This document shows, piece by piece, positions 26,418 through 35,032 of a stretch of DNA of 64,000 nucleotides; the first letter of the stretch is position 1; each line of letters begins with the position of its first letter. The notes beneath the pieces were generated by a model. That model searched no databases and was not told the DNA's origin. It saw only the letters and a program-made list of their open reading frames with translations. The DNA lies in assembly GCF_034259325.1 (NCBI RefSeq), contig NZ_JAXIVS010000008.1:1-64000 (forward strand). The letters run 5' to 3'. The DNA is from Hyalangium ruber. Lineage in GTDB: Bacteria; Myxococcota; Myxococcia; Myxococcales; Myxococcaceae. The translations under genes were made by a program, and so were the position numbers.

Positions 26418-27062
26418 ATGCCCACCGCGCTCGAAGAGTCCGCCAAACTCGTCATCATCGGTCGGTCGAGTTCACACTTCACGCGCATCACGCGGATCTT
26501 CGCCGCGGAGCTGCGCGTCGACTACACCCTGCAGGTGGTGCGCGATCTCATGTCCTCCAATGCAGGGGACTACGGCGGCAACCCCGCGCTCAGAATACCG
26601 GTTCTGCAGACGCCTCAAGGAGTCTGGTTCGGTGCGCTCAATGTCTGTCGCGAGCTCTGGCGGCGGTCGAGTCGCAGGCCCCGTGTGGTATGGCCGGAGG
26701 AGTTCGACAAACCGGTGCTGGCCAATGCTCAGGAACTCATTCTCCAGGCCATGGCGACGGAAGTGGCGCTGATCATGGCGAAGGCGGCGGATGCCAGCGA
26801 CAGCAACGTTCACAACGCCAAGATGCGAACGGGACTGGCCAACATGATGTCGTGGCTGGAGGAGAACGTGAGCGCCGCGCTCGCCGCACTCCCGCCGGAT
26901 CGGGACCTGAGCTTTCTGGAGGTCACGCTCTTCTGCCTCGTGAAGCACTTGGAGTTTCGGAACGTGTTGCCGACGGACGGCTACGCGGAGCTGAACAAGT
27001 TCTGTCAGCAGTTCGCAACGCGGGCTTCCGTCAGTGAGACCCCGTTTCGCTTCGACACGTGA
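26418..27062 (+). CDS. Glutathione S-transferase-like protein
   Basis: The 214-residue product has a thioredoxin-fold N-terminus with the GST pattern: KLVIIGRSSSHFTRITRIFA, then the cis-proline region NPALRIPVLQT and WFGALNVCREL. A mostly helical C-terminal domain follows (ANAQELILQAMATEVALIMA, DLSFLEVTLFCLVKHLEF). The usual catalytic Tyr/Ser/Cys cannot be assigned; SSSH in the first loop is the candidate region. GGAGGAACAAAGG precedes the ATG. It is on the same strand as the MBL gene with 50 bp between, so co-transcription is possible, though a role with the CHAT/MBL pair is only a guess. Confidence 0.75.
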   Translation: MPTALEESAKLVIIGRSSSHFTRITRIFAAELRVDYTLQVVRDLMSSNAGDYGGNPALRIPVLQTPQGVWFGALNVCRELWRRSSRRPRVVWPEEFDKPVLANAQELILQAMATEVALIMAKAADASDSNVHNAKMRTGLANMMSWLEENVSAALAALPPDRDLSFLEVTLFCLVKHLEFRNVLPTDGYAELNKFCQQFATRASVSETPFRFDT

Positions 27063-27239
27063 GAAGAGGCGAGCCTCGCGCCTGAAGTAGCGCGAAAGGT
27101 TACGACTGGCGGGCCGCTGTGGCAGTTCATGTTACCCGGAGGGCCGCGAGCGCTCCTGCGCTCCGTGGAGCACAGGGGGTGGGGCGTTGGCCCGTTCTGT
27201 GCTCTTGGGAGCCTTGATCTGCTGAGAAAGGCTCATGGC

Positions 27240-30200
27240 GTGAACACGAAGTTGCTTGCGTTGGTCCTCTTTGTTGCTGGGTGGGTTTTCCCCACGGCTG
27301 CCCTGGCCACCGATGTGATGGGGCCCCTTGCTGCCAATACGACGTGGACGGCCGCGGGCAATCCCTGGGTGTTGACTGGCGACGTGACAGTCCCGCAGGG
27401 CATCACGTTGACGATCGATCCGGGCGTACGGATCAAATTCGCGGAGACGGATGGCCTGAGCTCGGGTTATGACTTGACCAAGGTCGAGCTCATCGTTCAG
27501 GGCACCCTGAATGTCCAAGGCACCAGCGCCTCCCCCGTGACGATGAACGCCTACCGGGCTTACGGCATCTTCGTCCAGGGCACAGCCACCCTCAACTACG
27601 CCCACCTCATCGACGGCGCCGAGTGTCTGGGCGTCTTTGGCGGCACCGCCACTGTCACTCACAGCACCTTCGAAAGCTGCGCCGTGGCCCTCTACACCTA
27701 CGAGGGGATGACCCACATGAGCTACAGCCTGGTGATCGAGAATGGCGTCAGCCCCAGTTCAAAATACGCCCTCATGATCGCAGGGTCCGCGGACATCATC
27801 CACAACACCATCACGGGCAATACCTACGGCGGCATCTGGGTCTTCAACTTCACCGGCACCGCCAACATCTACGACAACATCATCACCTCCAACGATCAGT
27901 ACGGCATCCACTTCGTCTCCGTCACCAACCCCACGCGGTCCGTTCACCACAACGACGTCTGGAACCACGCGACCAACTACACCCGGGTCGCTGCTGGCAC
28001 CGGCAGCATCTCCGCCAACCCCCGCTTCGTCAGCGACACCAGCTTCGTGCTCCAGACCGCGTCGCCGTGTCGGAACGCCGCGTCCGACGGAACGGATATG
28101 GGCGCGTTCCCCAGCATTCCTCCGCCTGCCGCGTCCATCGTCGTGACGCCCTCGTCCCACACCATGGCAGTGCAGGGCACGAAGCAGTTCAGCGCTACGG
28201 CGTACGACGCCTCCGGCAACCCGCTCCCGAACGCCGTCATCACCTGGGCCGCGTCCGCAGCCGCGGGCTCGGTTAGCTCGAGCGGCCTGTTCACCGCGGG
28301 CTGCACGCCTGGGACGTACACGGCCGCGGTGACCGCGACGGTGGAAGGTCACTCGGCCATCGCGAATGTGACGCTCCAGCCTGGAGCCGCCGCGACGATC
28401 AGTCTCTCACCCTCGACCGCTACCGTGCCCATCCATGGCATTCAGACGTTCACGGCGACCGTCAAGGATGCCTGTGGCAACGCCCTGCCTGCGGAGCAGG
28501 TGAGCTGGGGCGTGACCGGCGGCGGTACCATCAGCTCCAGCGGAGTGTTCACCGCGGGCACCACCCCGGGCACCTTCACCAACGCTGTCACCGCTCAGAG
28601 CGGCTCCTTGAGCGCGAGCGCCACCGTGACTGTCACGCCCGGCGCTCTGGCCAGCCTCGAGGTGGCGCCGGCAACGGCCACCCTGTCCATCAACGGCACC
28701 CAGCAGTTCACGGCGACGGGCAAGGACTCGGCCGGCAACACCGTGCCCGCGTCCATCACCTGGAGCGTCGTCAACGGCGGTGGCTCCATCAACCCCTCCG
28801 GCCTGTTCACCGCAGGCACGGTGGCTGGAACCTTCGCCCAGACGGTCAAGGCCACCAGCGGCACGCTGTCCGCGACGGCGAGCGTCACGGTGAACCCAGG
28901 GCCGATCCAGAGCGTGGCGGTGGCGCCTGCGTCCGTGACACTGCCGGCGCGTGGCGCACGGCAGTTCACCGCTACAGCTACCGATGCCTGGGGTAACACC
29001 GTCTCTGGCACACCGGCGTGGACGGTCCAGCCGGCCGCGGTGGGCACCATCGATGCGACGGGCTCGTTCACCGCCGGTGGCACCGCCGGCTCCTACCCGG
29101 CCGCAGTGACCGCGACGCTCGGCGGAGTGAGCGGCTCGGCCAGCGTGACGATCTCCGCGAGCTCGCTGGCGAGGATTGTGGTCTCTCCCTCCGCTGTCAC
29201 GCTGGAGCCTCTCGCCGTGCGTCAGTTCACCGCTCAGGGCCAGGACGCGGATGGCAACGTCGTGTCCATCACGCCCGCCTGGTCAGTGGTGAGTGGGGCC
29301 GGCAGCATCACTCAGGACGGCCTCTTCACCGCCACCCAGGCCCCTGGCTCCTACCTGAACAGCGTGGTCGCCACGGCCAACGGAGTGACCGGCACCTCCT
29401 CCATCACCGTGACTGCCGGTGGCATCCAGCGCGTGGCGCTCTCCCCGCAGAACCCGACTGTCGCCGTGAATGGAACCATCGCGTTCAGCGCGAAGGCCTT
29501 CGACGCGTTCGACAACGAGCTGCCCCAGCTCACCGCCACCTGGGAGGTCGTCAACGGTGGCGGCACCCTCGATGCCTCGGGCGTCTTCACCGCCGGAGCC
29601 ACGAGCGGAGCCTTCGCGAACACCGTCAAAGTCACCCTGGGCGGCCTGAGCGCCACCACTTCCGTGACCGTCTCGACCGACGTCGACGGTGATGGCCTTT
29701 CCGACGCGTGGGAGCTCGCCCACGGGCTCGATCCGAGCCAGCCGGGTGATGCTTCGCTCGACCCGGACGGCGACACGCTTTCCAACCTGTCTGAGTTCCA
29801 AGCGGGGACGAACCCCCAAGACGCGGACACGGATGATGACGGCGCACTCGATGGCAAAGAGCAGCGCCCCTCCGAGGACACGGACGGCGACGGCCTGCCG
29901 AACGCACGGGACCCGGACAGCGACAATGATGCCCTGTTCGACGGGATGGAGATGGCGGTCGCCTCGCCCCACGCGAACACCGACACGTCCAAGGGCCGGT
30001 TCATCGCCGACACGAACCCGGCGACCAGCACGGCTCCGCTCATCGCGGACACGGATGGCGATGGACGCAAGGACGGCGAGGAGGACGCAAATCACAACGG
30101 CAAGGTCGACTCGGGTGAGACGGACCCGAACCACCCCGACACGTTCTGCAGCGCGACTCCGGAATGCGGCAGCGGCCAGGTGTGCGAGGCCGGAGTGTGT

Positions 30201-30329
30201 GTGGACGACACCTCCGCTCCGGAAGAAGGCGGAGGAGGTTGCGGCTGCAACGGTTCGGGTGCCGGAGCCTCGGTGTTTGGCCTGTTGCTGCTGTCGATTC
30301 TCGGGCGCGTGGGTGCCCGGCGACGGTGA
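27240..30329 (+). CDS. Surface protein: beta-helix, six Ig-like repeats, Ca-binding repeats, MYXO-CTERM-like tail
   Basis: The roughly 1029-residue exported protein has a signal peptide (LLALVLFVAGWVFPTAALA). Residues about 25-280 form a right-handed beta-helix (ITLTIDPGVRIKFAET, ALMIAGSADIIHNTITGNTY). Six Ig-like/Big repeats of about 80 residues follow, each starting like VVTPSSHTMAVQGTKQFSAT and ending FTAGxxPGTYxxxVTA (bases about 28129-29680). Calcium-binding DxDxDG repeats come next (DVDGDGLSDAWELAHGLDPS). The C-terminus has Cys-rich GGGGCGCNGSG, a short hydrophobic helix and a GARRR end. That tail fits the MYXO-CTERM sorting signal, processed by a CPBP-type myxosortase, so the protein is probably displayed on the cell surface. 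The GTG at 27240 starts the signal peptide and is chosen over an upstream frame start. Confidence 0.88.
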   Translation: MNTKLLALVLFVAGWVFPTAALATDVMGPLAANTTWTAAGNPWVLTGDVTVPQGITLTIDPGVRIKFAETDGLSSGYDLTKVELIVQGTLNVQGTSASPVTMNAYRAYGIFVQGTATLNYAHLIDGAECLGVFGGTATVTHSTFESCAVALYTYEGMTHMSYSLVIENGVSPSSKYALMIAGSADIIHNTITGNTYGGIWVFNFTGTANIYDNIITSNDQYGIHFVSVTNPTRSVHHNDVWNHATNYTRVAAGTGSISANPRFVSDTSFVLQTASPCRNAASDGTDMGAFPSIPPPAASIVVTPSSHTMAVQGTKQFSATAYDASGNPLPNAVITWAASAAAGSVSSSGLFTAGCTPGTYTAAVTATVEGHSAIANVTLQPGAAATISLSPSTATVPIHGIQTFTATVKDACGNALPAEQVSWGVTGGGTISSSGVFTAGTTPGTFTNAVTAQSGSLSASATVTVTPGALASLEVAPATATLSINGTQQFTATGKDSAGNTVPASITWSVVNGGGSINPSGLFTAGTVAGTFAQTVKATSGTLSATASVTVNPGPIQSVAVAPASVTLPARGARQFTATATDAWGNTVSGTPAWTVQPAAVGTIDATGSFTAGGTAGSYPAAVTATLGGVSGSASVTISASSLARIVVSPSAVTLEPLAVRQFTAQGQDADGNVVSITPAWSVVSGAGSITQDGLFTATQAPGSYLNSVVATANGVTGTSSITVTAGGIQRVALSPQNPTVAVNGTIAFSAKAFDAFDNELPQLTATWEVVNGGGTLDASGVFTAGATSGAFANTVKVTLGGLSATTSVTVSTDVDGDGLSDAWELAHGLDPSQPGDASLDPDGDTLSNLSEFQAGTNPQDADTDDDGALDGKEQRPSEDTDGDGLPNARDPDSDNDALFDGMEMAVASPHANTDTSKGRFIADTNPATSTAPLIADTDGDGRKDGEEDANHNGKVDSGETDPNHPDTFCSATPECGSGQVCEAGVCVDDTSAPEEGGGGCGCNGSGAGASVFGLLLLSILGRVGARRR

Positions 30330-30457
30330 GGCCGCCATGGCCACGGCGGAGGGCACACCGGGGCAGACCCAGGCACACGCGGCCCTCTGCGCCTACAGCT
30401 CCCGCCAGCTGCTATTGCTTTGCCTGAGTCGGTCGCGTGGGACTATTCACGCGCACC

Positions 30458-33400
30458 ATGAGAAACATTGTTGCTCTTGGAGTGAAGTCCTCCCTGCGGC
30501 AGGCCAGCCTGGCGCTGGTCTTGGCGCTGGGGCTGTTTCCGCGAACCGGGCTTCGGGCGCAGACGTGGAACGCCGCGGATGTGCTCGGGCCGGACGGCAT
30601 CATCTACCCCGATTGGTCCTTCGCCGGTGTACCCGGTGGCATTCCGACCGGCGGGGCCGACTGCGGGTCGGTCACCCTGCAGGGCGCCGTGGCGAACGAC
30701 AACCTGGATGACTCGGCGGCGCTGGAGGCCGCGGCCACCGCGTGCGGACAGGCGGGAGGCGGCGTCATCAGCATTCCCGCCGGTAGCTTCCACCTGGACC
30801 GGCCGATCTTCATCAAGCACTCCGGCGTGGTGCTGCGCGGCGCGGGCCGGGACACCACGAAGCTCATCTTCCGCTTCGCCGCGCCGTCCCAGGATGTCGC
30901 CTTCTTCTTCCCGTCGGGCGTCAGCAACAACACGCTCGCCAAGAACAACTGGCTCGAGGTCCACGCCGATCCCACGGATCTCCAGCGCCTCAGCATCAAG
31001 TACAACGGCCAGGTCGTGTCCGAGCGCCTGCGCTCCACCGGCCACTGGGGCGCGAGCTTCTCCCTGCGGGTCACCGGGAGCACTCTGGCGGGCAAGTCCG
31101 GCTATGGCAGCGCCAAGTCCTTCGTAGCAGAGGCGGAGTACCCCAACGGTCTGATCCGAACCGAGACGGTCTCGCTCACGCTGAACAACGCCCAGGATGC
31201 CAACGCCATCCCGAACACGGGCTACCTGGGCGCCATCAACTTCAATGGCACGGGCCGCATGGGCAACACGTTCCTGCTCGCTCAGGACGGCCTGCGAGGT
31301 CAGACGTCGCTGACGCTGAGCTCCGGCCACACCGTCGTCGCGGGCGACTTCCTGGAGATCTTCGCGGAGGCCACCGCGCGTTGGAATGACGAGGTCGACA
31401 ACGCCTGCACGACCAGCACCAACTTTCGCCGCTACCAGGTGAAGGCGGTGGCGGTCAGCGGCAACGTCGTCACCCTCAATCAGCCCCTGCGCATCGACTT
31501 CCCGACCATCGATGGCAGCTACGTGCAGAAGTTCACGCCGATGACCGGCAACGGCGTGGAGAGCCTCACCCTGGAGCAGACGCAGAACATCTGGACCAAC
31601 GGCATCATCTTCAACTGGGCCTGGGGCAGCTGGGCTCGGAACGTGCGGGTCAACAAGGCGGGCCGGTTCCCGCTCTACTTCAACGCCAGCAAGTTCTGCG
31701 AGATCCGCGACAGCATCATCGATGATGCCTGGTTCAAGGGTGATGGCGGCACGGCGTACGTCGGCTTCGAGTACGCCTATGACTGCCTGATGGACGGGGT
31801 GACCACCTACGAGATGCGCCATGGGCCGCTCGTCCAGTGGTCGGCGGCGGGCAACGTGGTGCGGCGCAGCAAGTTCGTGAACAGCGACATCCAGTGGCAT
31901 GCGGGCTGGACGAACGAGAACCTCTTCGAGCAGGTCACCGTGGAGTCCAACCGTGGCACCGGCGCCTACGGCTACGGAATGTGGGCCTCTCCGCCCGAGG
32001 ACACCGCGCACGGCCCGAACGGCCCGCGCAACGTCGTCTACAACAGCGACGTGACGTCACCGAAGCTCGGTGCCTGGCTGGGCGGCATGAACCGGGGCTG
32101 GATCTTCGCCTACAACCGCATCCAGAGCGACTCCGGCGAGGGCCTCTTCGCCAAGGACAGCAGCAGCGACCACACCATCACCGGCAACGTCTTCTCCTTG
32201 AGATCGGCCGGCTCTGGCATCCGCCTGGAGACCAACGACTGCACGGGCGTGAAGCTCACGAGCAACGACTTCTACGGCGTGCAGAGCCCCACGGCCATCT
32301 CGACCGGAGCGGGCACGCCCGCCGTGGCGCAGAACAACACCACCGTCGATGTGCTCTCGCCGTCCCTCTTCACCAACCCGGGCTTCGAGAGCGGCTGGAC
32401 GGGGTGGACGCAGGACGCGTCGGACGGCGGGATGAGCCAGCTGTCCGCCTCCGCCGCATACCAGGGCTCCCAGGGCCTGCGGGTGACGGATGCGAGCTCT
32501 ACGTTGGGCTCCTCCGTCCACTCGGCCGCCTTCGCCGTCCAACCCAACAAGACCTACGGTGTTCGGTACTGGCAGCGCATCGTCAGTGGCAGCAACGGGG
32601 GCATGGGGCTCTACATCCAGTTCTTCTCCAGCAGCGGCTCGCAGCTCCAGAGCCGCGCCATTGGCCTGGTGTCTGGGAGCAACTGGCAGCGTGTCCTCGT
32701 CCGGGAGACGGCTCCTCCGGGCGCCGCCACGGCCCAGATCTGGCTGCACTCCTACAGCAACGGCATCGTCACCGCGGACTTCGACCAGTTCGAGTTCGGT
32801 GAGCTCGCCCCCGAGCTGGGCAATGGCGGGTTCGAGAGCAGCCTGACCTCCTGGGACACGAGCGGCGACAACGGCATGAGCCAGGCCTCCACGTCGGCGA
32901 AGTACAGCGGCACCTACGGCCTGCGGGTGACCGACAGCAGCGCCACCCTTGGCTCCTCGCTGCGCTCCGCGCGCCTGACCGCCCAGGCAGGGTGGACCTA
33001 CCAGGTGCGCTTCTGGGCCCGGCAGCTTTCGGGGACCGGCGTCGCGATCCACCTCCGGTTCCTCGACAGCGCCCAGCAGGAGCTCAGCCAGAGCCTCAAG
33101 TCGCTGCCCGCGCAGGCCGAGTGGCGCGAGTACACGGTCCGGGCGGACGCCCCCGCGAACACCGCCTCGGTGGAGGTGTGGATCCGCTCGGGAGACACCT
33201 CCCAGGTGACGGCCGACTTCGATGATCTGCTCTTCTCCGAGAGCCCGCCTCGCCCAACTCCCGCTGTCGCCTCCATCTTCGAGTGGCAGCGCAACCCGGT
33301 CTTCCCCCTGCCCAACCCGGGCTTCGAGTCCGGCCTCGCGGGATGGGACATGACCAGTGACAACGGGATGAGCCTGGCCACGTCCACCGCGGCGCGCTCG

Positions 33401-33751
33401 GGTGGCCAGGGCCTTCGCGTGACGGATGCCAGCACCTCGGTTGGCTCCTCGGCCTACAGCCCGTCGTACTTCGTTCAGCCGGGCAGGAGCTACCGGCTCC
33501 TGTTCTGGAGCCGCGTCGTATCGGGCAACAGCGGCATGGGGGTCTACATCAAGTTCCATGACGCGAACGGGGCGGAGATCACCTCCGCCACCGTCAACCG
33601 CACCGTGCCCAACAGCGCGACCAGCTGGACCCAGCTCCAGGTCAACGGCGTGGCACCCGCCAACGCCGTGACCGCTCGGATCTGGCTCCACAGCTACGGA
33701 GCTTCGGTCGTCACCGTCGATCTCGACGACCTGGAGTTCATCCGGCTGTAG
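30458..33751 (+). CDS. Exported pectate-lyase-like beta-helix protein with three carbohydrate-binding-like modules
   Basis: From the ATG at 30458 the product has about 1097 residues. A signal peptide (LALVLALGLFPRTGLRA) precedes a pectate-lyase-3-type entry (DDSAALEAAATACGQAGGGV, HSGVVLRGAGRDTTKLIF). Parallel beta-helix turns run to about residue 630. Three copies of a roughly 145-residue beta-sandwich module then follow, starting TNPGFESGWTGW, GNGGFESSLTSWDTSGDNGM and PNPGFESGLAGWDMTSDNGM. These resemble CBM_4_9-like carbohydrate-binding modules. It is probably a polysaccharide-active or -binding secreted protein. A catalytic residue set cannot be assigned, so lyase activity is not certain. 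Confidence 0.82.
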   Translation: MRNIVALGVKSSLRQASLALVLALGLFPRTGLRAQTWNAADVLGPDGIIYPDWSFAGVPGGIPTGGADCGSVTLQGAVANDNLDDSAALEAAATACGQAGGGVISIPAGSFHLDRPIFIKHSGVVLRGAGRDTTKLIFRFAAPSQDVAFFFPSGVSNNTLAKNNWLEVHADPTDLQRLSIKYNGQVVSERLRSTGHWGASFSLRVTGSTLAGKSGYGSAKSFVAEAEYPNGLIRTETVSLTLNNAQDANAIPNTGYLGAINFNGTGRMGNTFLLAQDGLRGQTSLTLSSGHTVVAGDFLEIFAEATARWNDEVDNACTTSTNFRRYQVKAVAVSGNVVTLNQPLRIDFPTIDGSYVQKFTPMTGNGVESLTLEQTQNIWTNGIIFNWAWGSWARNVRVNKAGRFPLYFNASKFCEIRDSIIDDAWFKGDGGTAYVGFEYAYDCLMDGVTTYEMRHGPLVQWSAAGNVVRRSKFVNSDIQWHAGWTNENLFEQVTVESNRGTGAYGYGMWASPPEDTAHGPNGPRNVVYNSDVTSPKLGAWLGGMNRGWIFAYNRIQSDSGEGLFAKDSSSDHTITGNVFSLRSAGSGIRLETNDCTGVKLTSNDFYGVQSPTAISTGAGTPAVAQNNTTVDVLSPSLFTNPGFESGWTGWTQDASDGGMSQLSASAAYQGSQGLRVTDASSTLGSSVHSAAFAVQPNKTYGVRYWQRIVSGSNGGMGLYIQFFSSSGSQLQSRAIGLVSGSNWQRVLVRETAPPGAATAQIWLHSYSNGIVTADFDQFEFGELAPELGNGGFESSLTSWDTSGDNGMSQASTSAKYSGTYGLRVTDSSATLGSSLRSARLTAQAGWTYQVRFWARQLSGTGVAIHLRFLDSAQQELSQSLKSLPAQAEWREYTVRADAPANTASVEVWIRSGDTSQVTADFDDLLFSESPPRPTPAVASIFEWQRNPVFPLPNPGFESGLAGWDMTSDNGMSLATSTAARSGGQGLRVTDASTSVGSSAYSPSYFVQPGRSYRLLFWSRVVSGNSGMGVYIKFHDANGAEITSATVNRTVPNSATSWTQLQVNGVAPANAVTARIWLHSYGASVVTVDLDDLEFIRL

Positions 33752-33778
33752 CCACGCCGGCGAACGTCTCCAGGAGGC

Positions 33779-34885
33779 TCAGTAGGGCTGGAGCTCGCAG
33801 CGCTGCCGCGGGTACTGGGGGTCATAGGGGCAGGGATCGACCCACGTCGAGTAGCGCGTGACGTAGTAGGGCCCGATGGTGAACGCCGCGCCCTGCCCGA
33901 AGAGCCGCGAGCTGTGCTGGCTGGTCTCGTCCGCGAACGAGAGCGCGGACGAAGTCCCCACCGGAGGCAGGAAGTAGAACCCAGGGGTGCTGGACAGCCG
34001 TACCAGTCCAGCACCCCAGTTCATGGAGCCATCCAGCAGCGAGAACATGCCCATGCCGCAGTTGAGCTGGCGCATGACCACCGCCTGCTCCGTGCCCCCA
34101 TGGTCGATGACCATCCACTGGCGGTCGATGCGATAGCCGGGCTGGGTGACGGTGAAGACGACCACGCCATCGAGGATCCACGTCACCGTGCGCGCCATGC
34201 GATCATAGGAGATCGTCATCTGGTGGGTCTGGCTCGGCGTCCGCGCCTTCACCGGGATGGCGTAGGTGAAGGCCGCGTAGTGGTTGGTCGCGGTGCGTCC
34301 GAAGGGCAGGCGCTCGTAGATGACGTAGACGCGCTGGTTGGTGAGCATGAAGTCGAAGACCATGTTGCTCTCGAAGTCGACGGTGTTCATCGCGACTCCG
34401 GCCAGGCGCAGGTCATCCTGGGCGTTGCTCACCAGCCCTCCGAAGGGGTGGTACTCGGTGCCGAACGTCTGAGCGCTCAGGGAGGTGCTGCACTCGAGCG
34501 CCTCCCGGAAGCCCACGTTGAAGCCCGGGAAACCCCAGGAAGACGTCGTGTTCATGTAGGCCAACCACTTGACGTGGTCGATCCCGCCCGGCAGCCCGCT
34601 GGACGCCTCGGGGGCCACGCTGAGGGTGTAGGCCGGCTTGCCGGTGCTGGGGTTGGTGCCCGGGGCGCGGACATACATCCCGCCCGCATAGGGAGTCGTC
34701 AGTCCGTTGTTGCCCGTGAACCCGCCCGCCTTGAAGTAGGTCCACTTCGCGCCGGCTGTATCCACCGAGAAGCCGTTGGCGAAGTTGTCCCACACCACCG
34801 ACATCTCGTCCGCGGGCGCCGCGCTGGGGACCAGCGCGCTCAGCAACACCGCTCCGAGCACCCACTGCCTGAGCTTCATCGTCAT
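33779..34885 (-). CDS. Secreted protein of unknown function (possible DUF6081)
   Basis: The 368-residue precursor has a signal peptide (VLGAVLLSALVPSAAPADE). The mature part is rich in aromatic beta-strands (SVVWDNFANGFSVDT, KWTYFKAGGFTGNNGL, FESNMVFDFMLTNQRVYVIY, HQMTISYDRMARTVTWILDG) and looks like a concanavalin/LamG-type jelly roll. The layout reminds me of DUF6081 proteins, but this is from memory. The C-terminus YDPQYPRQRCELQPY has an unpaired-looking cysteine. It is convergent with the beta-helix gene (27 bp apart). GGGAGG precedes the ATG, with a perfect inverted repeat just upstream. Confidence 0.75.
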   Translation of the reverse strand: MTMKLRQWVLGAVLLSALVPSAAPADEMSVVWDNFANGFSVDTAGAKWTYFKAGGFTGNNGLTTPYAGGMYVRAPGTNPSTGKPAYTLSVAPEASSGLPGGIDHVKWLAYMNTTSSWGFPGFNVGFREALECSTSLSAQTFGTEYHPFGGLVSNAQDDLRLAGVAMNTVDFESNMVFDFMLTNQRVYVIYERLPFGRTATNHYAAFTYAIPVKARTPSQTHQMTISYDRMARTVTWILDGVVVFTVTQPGYRIDRQWMVIDHGGTEQAVVMRQLNCGMGMFSLLDGSMNWGAGLVRLSSTPGFYFLPPVGTSSALSFADETSQHSSRLFGQGAAFTIGPYYVTRYSTWVDPCPYDPQYPRQRCELQPY

Positions 34886-34901
34886 GGAGTCCCTCCCGTT
34901 T

Positions 34902-34930
34902 AATTCTGCTTTTATTGGAAAAGCAGAATT
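34902..34930. promoter_or_regulatory. Perfect 12-bp inverted repeat before the secreted-protein gene
   Basis: AATTCTGCTTTT (34902-34913) and AAAAGCAGAATT (34919-34930) are exact reverse complements with a 5-base loop, 17 bp ahead of the minus-strand start codon. The AT content contrasts with the surroundings. It could be an operator, a leader hairpin, or a bidirectional terminator for the upstream di-haem gene, though no T-run follows on the minus strand. Confidence 0.5.
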
Positions 34931-35032
34931 TCATGGTAACGCACCAGGAGTGCGCGGGAGAAGACTCGGCGTGGCCGAATGTCCGCGGCGGGCTCGAAAC
35001 CTGGGGTGAGCCCGCCGCGAGGTGTGCCTTCG

